5,516 bases of DNA, from contig JAJZXP010000043.1 in NCBI GenBank assembly GCA_021806345.1, forward strand, positions 1 through 5,516, given 5' to 3'. A program made the translations under genes and the position numbers. This document shows, one piece after another, positions 5,154 to 5,516 of this stretch; the stretch's first letter is position 1, and every line of letters starts with the position of its first letter. This DNA is from Thermoplasmata archaeon. GTDB lineage: Archaea; Thermoplasmatota; Thermoplasmata; Thermoplasmatales; Thermoplasmataceae. The notes beneath the pieces are model-generated. The model did not search any database and was not told the origin of the DNA. It saw only the letters and a list, made by a program, of their open reading frames with translations.

Positions 5154-5363
5154 CCCAAAACCATCACCATTAAGAAGTCTGTATATGATGAATTAATAGG
5201 ATTCAAGAAAGAGAACGAAAGTTTCAGTGAGCTTCTGGACAGATTGGTTAAATCACAGAGCAAGAAGGACCTCCTTCTGTCTCTAAGAGGAAGCGTGGAA
5301 TTTGAGGATAAAGAGAAACTTCTTATGGAGATTGAAAAGAAACGGTGGGAGAAGAGAAATTGA
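5151..5363 (+). CDS. vapB: VapB-type antitoxin (vapB-2)
   Basis: This 70-residue protein, MPKTITIKKSVYDELIGFKK then ENESFSELLDRLVK at 21-34, has the DUF217/VapB pattern: an N-terminal DNA-binding strand (TITIKKSVYDEL), the conserved NESFSELLDRL helix, then LRGSVEF at 45-51, where antitoxins of this family lead into the toxin-binding tail. The C-terminus is a charged helix (KEKLLMEIEKKRWEKRN). It should dimerise, bind the palindrome at its own start and neutralise VapC. The ATG at 5151 is the only sensible start and is probably leaderless. Its TGA (5361-5363) overlaps the TTG of vapC-2, so the two were translated together. The frame is intact, whereas the partner toxin is frameshifted. It resembles the remains of vapB-1 at the same motif positions, so the two modules are relatives but not recent duplicates. 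Confidence 0.85.
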   Translation: MPKTITIKKSVYDELIGFKKENESFSELLDRLVKSQSKKDLLLSLRGSVEFEDKEKLLMEIEKKRWEKRN

Positions 5364-5516
5364 TTCTCCTGGACACAGACATCATCATCGAAGTTCTGGA
5401 TAGAGGTCAGACAATGGACATGCGCTCATGCTTAAAATCATTGAAAGCGGGGAAGAATACTGTACAAGTTCGGTAAACATGCACGAGGTGCTTTACAGTA
5501 TAGAAAAATACTCAAA
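5360..5516 (+). pseudogene. vapC: VapC PIN-domain toxin with a frameshift, cut by the window edge (vapC-2)
   Basis: TTG 5360 overlaps the vapB-2 stop and opens LILLDTDIIIEVLDRG, a typical PIN start with the first catalytic Asp at residue 5. The frame then turns to nonsense and ends at TAA 5474-5476. From 5410 another frame continues the PIN domain: DNGHALMLKIIESGEEYCTS, then SVNMHEVLYSIEKYSK up to the window end, with the catalytic Glu in MHEV. One base appears to be lost between about 5402 and 5410; GGTCAG from GGTTCAG would explain it. A GGGAG at 5347-5351 is a suitable ribosome-binding site. The C-terminal half with the other acidic residues is outside the window, so further lesions cannot be judged. 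A single-base sequencing error is the main alternative. Confidence 0.8.

Noticed and set aside
3408..5516. All broken frames explained by sequencing error
   Set aside because: Single-base indels could be errors, but the amber codon, the 6-base loss and the 5-base gain in mazF are not typical errors, and three longer genes in the window have clean frames. It is kept only as a caveat for vapB-1 and vapC-2.
1..5516. tRNA or rRNA genes, CRISPR array, intact insertion sequence
   Set aside because: No cloverleaf with conserved TTCRA-type loop, no regularly spaced repeats, and no transposase text or flanking terminal repeats were seen on either strand.

Overview
The window looks like AT-rich archaeal DNA, most likely from the Thermoplasmatales or relatives (Cuniculiplasma/Ferroplasma/Acidiplasma type). 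The support is indirect. TATA-like boxes lie about 25 bases before several start codons with very short or no leaders, there are no bacterial -35/-10 pairs, and there are several VapBC/MazEF-type toxin-antitoxin (TA) genes of the kind common in archaea, including VapB antitoxins resembling the DUF217 family. The species is an inference and could not be checked.

Left part (1-2434). Bases 1-664 carry the wreck of a minus-strand gene with at least four stops and two or three frameshifts. Its protein remnants (a YHGTSS motif, later a WNYSMNVGGE motif) recall ADP-ribosyltransferase-like proteins, but that is tentative. A shared AT-rich promoter tract separates it from an intact plus-strand class I SAM-dependent methyltransferase (744-1427). 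After a 300-base gap without a recognisable gene comes a minus-strand flavin reductase-like FMN-binding protein (1727-2434).

Middle (2435-3223). The flavoprotein is transcribed divergently from an ArsR-type winged-helix regulator (2507-3223) of the long two-domain form, with two cysteines in its C-terminal half. The 72-base shared promoter region suggests that the regulator controls the flavoprotein and itself, probably in response to a redox or small-molecule signal.

Right part (3408-5516). Three TA modules lie in a row: vapBC-1 on the minus strand (3408-4035), a MazEF-type module on the plus strand (4436-5010), and vapBC-2 on the plus strand (5151 to beyond the window). All three toxin genes are broken. 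vapC-1 has an in-frame amber codon and a frameshift. mazF has lost the two codons that include its catalytic arginine and has a 5-base insertion with a stop. vapC-2 has a one-base frameshift. The MazF-partner antitoxin and vapB-2 are intact, while vapB-1 has a one-base frameshift in an A-run. Each module still has a palindrome at the start of its antitoxin gene, as expected for autoregulation.

The main message is a TA 'graveyard' in which toxin activity has been lost repeatedly and independently, while two antitoxins and all three operator-like palindromes remain. The remaining antitoxins could serve as DNA-binding repressors or as anti-toxins for related modules elsewhere in the genome. No tRNA, rRNA, CRISPR array or intact insertion sequence is visible.
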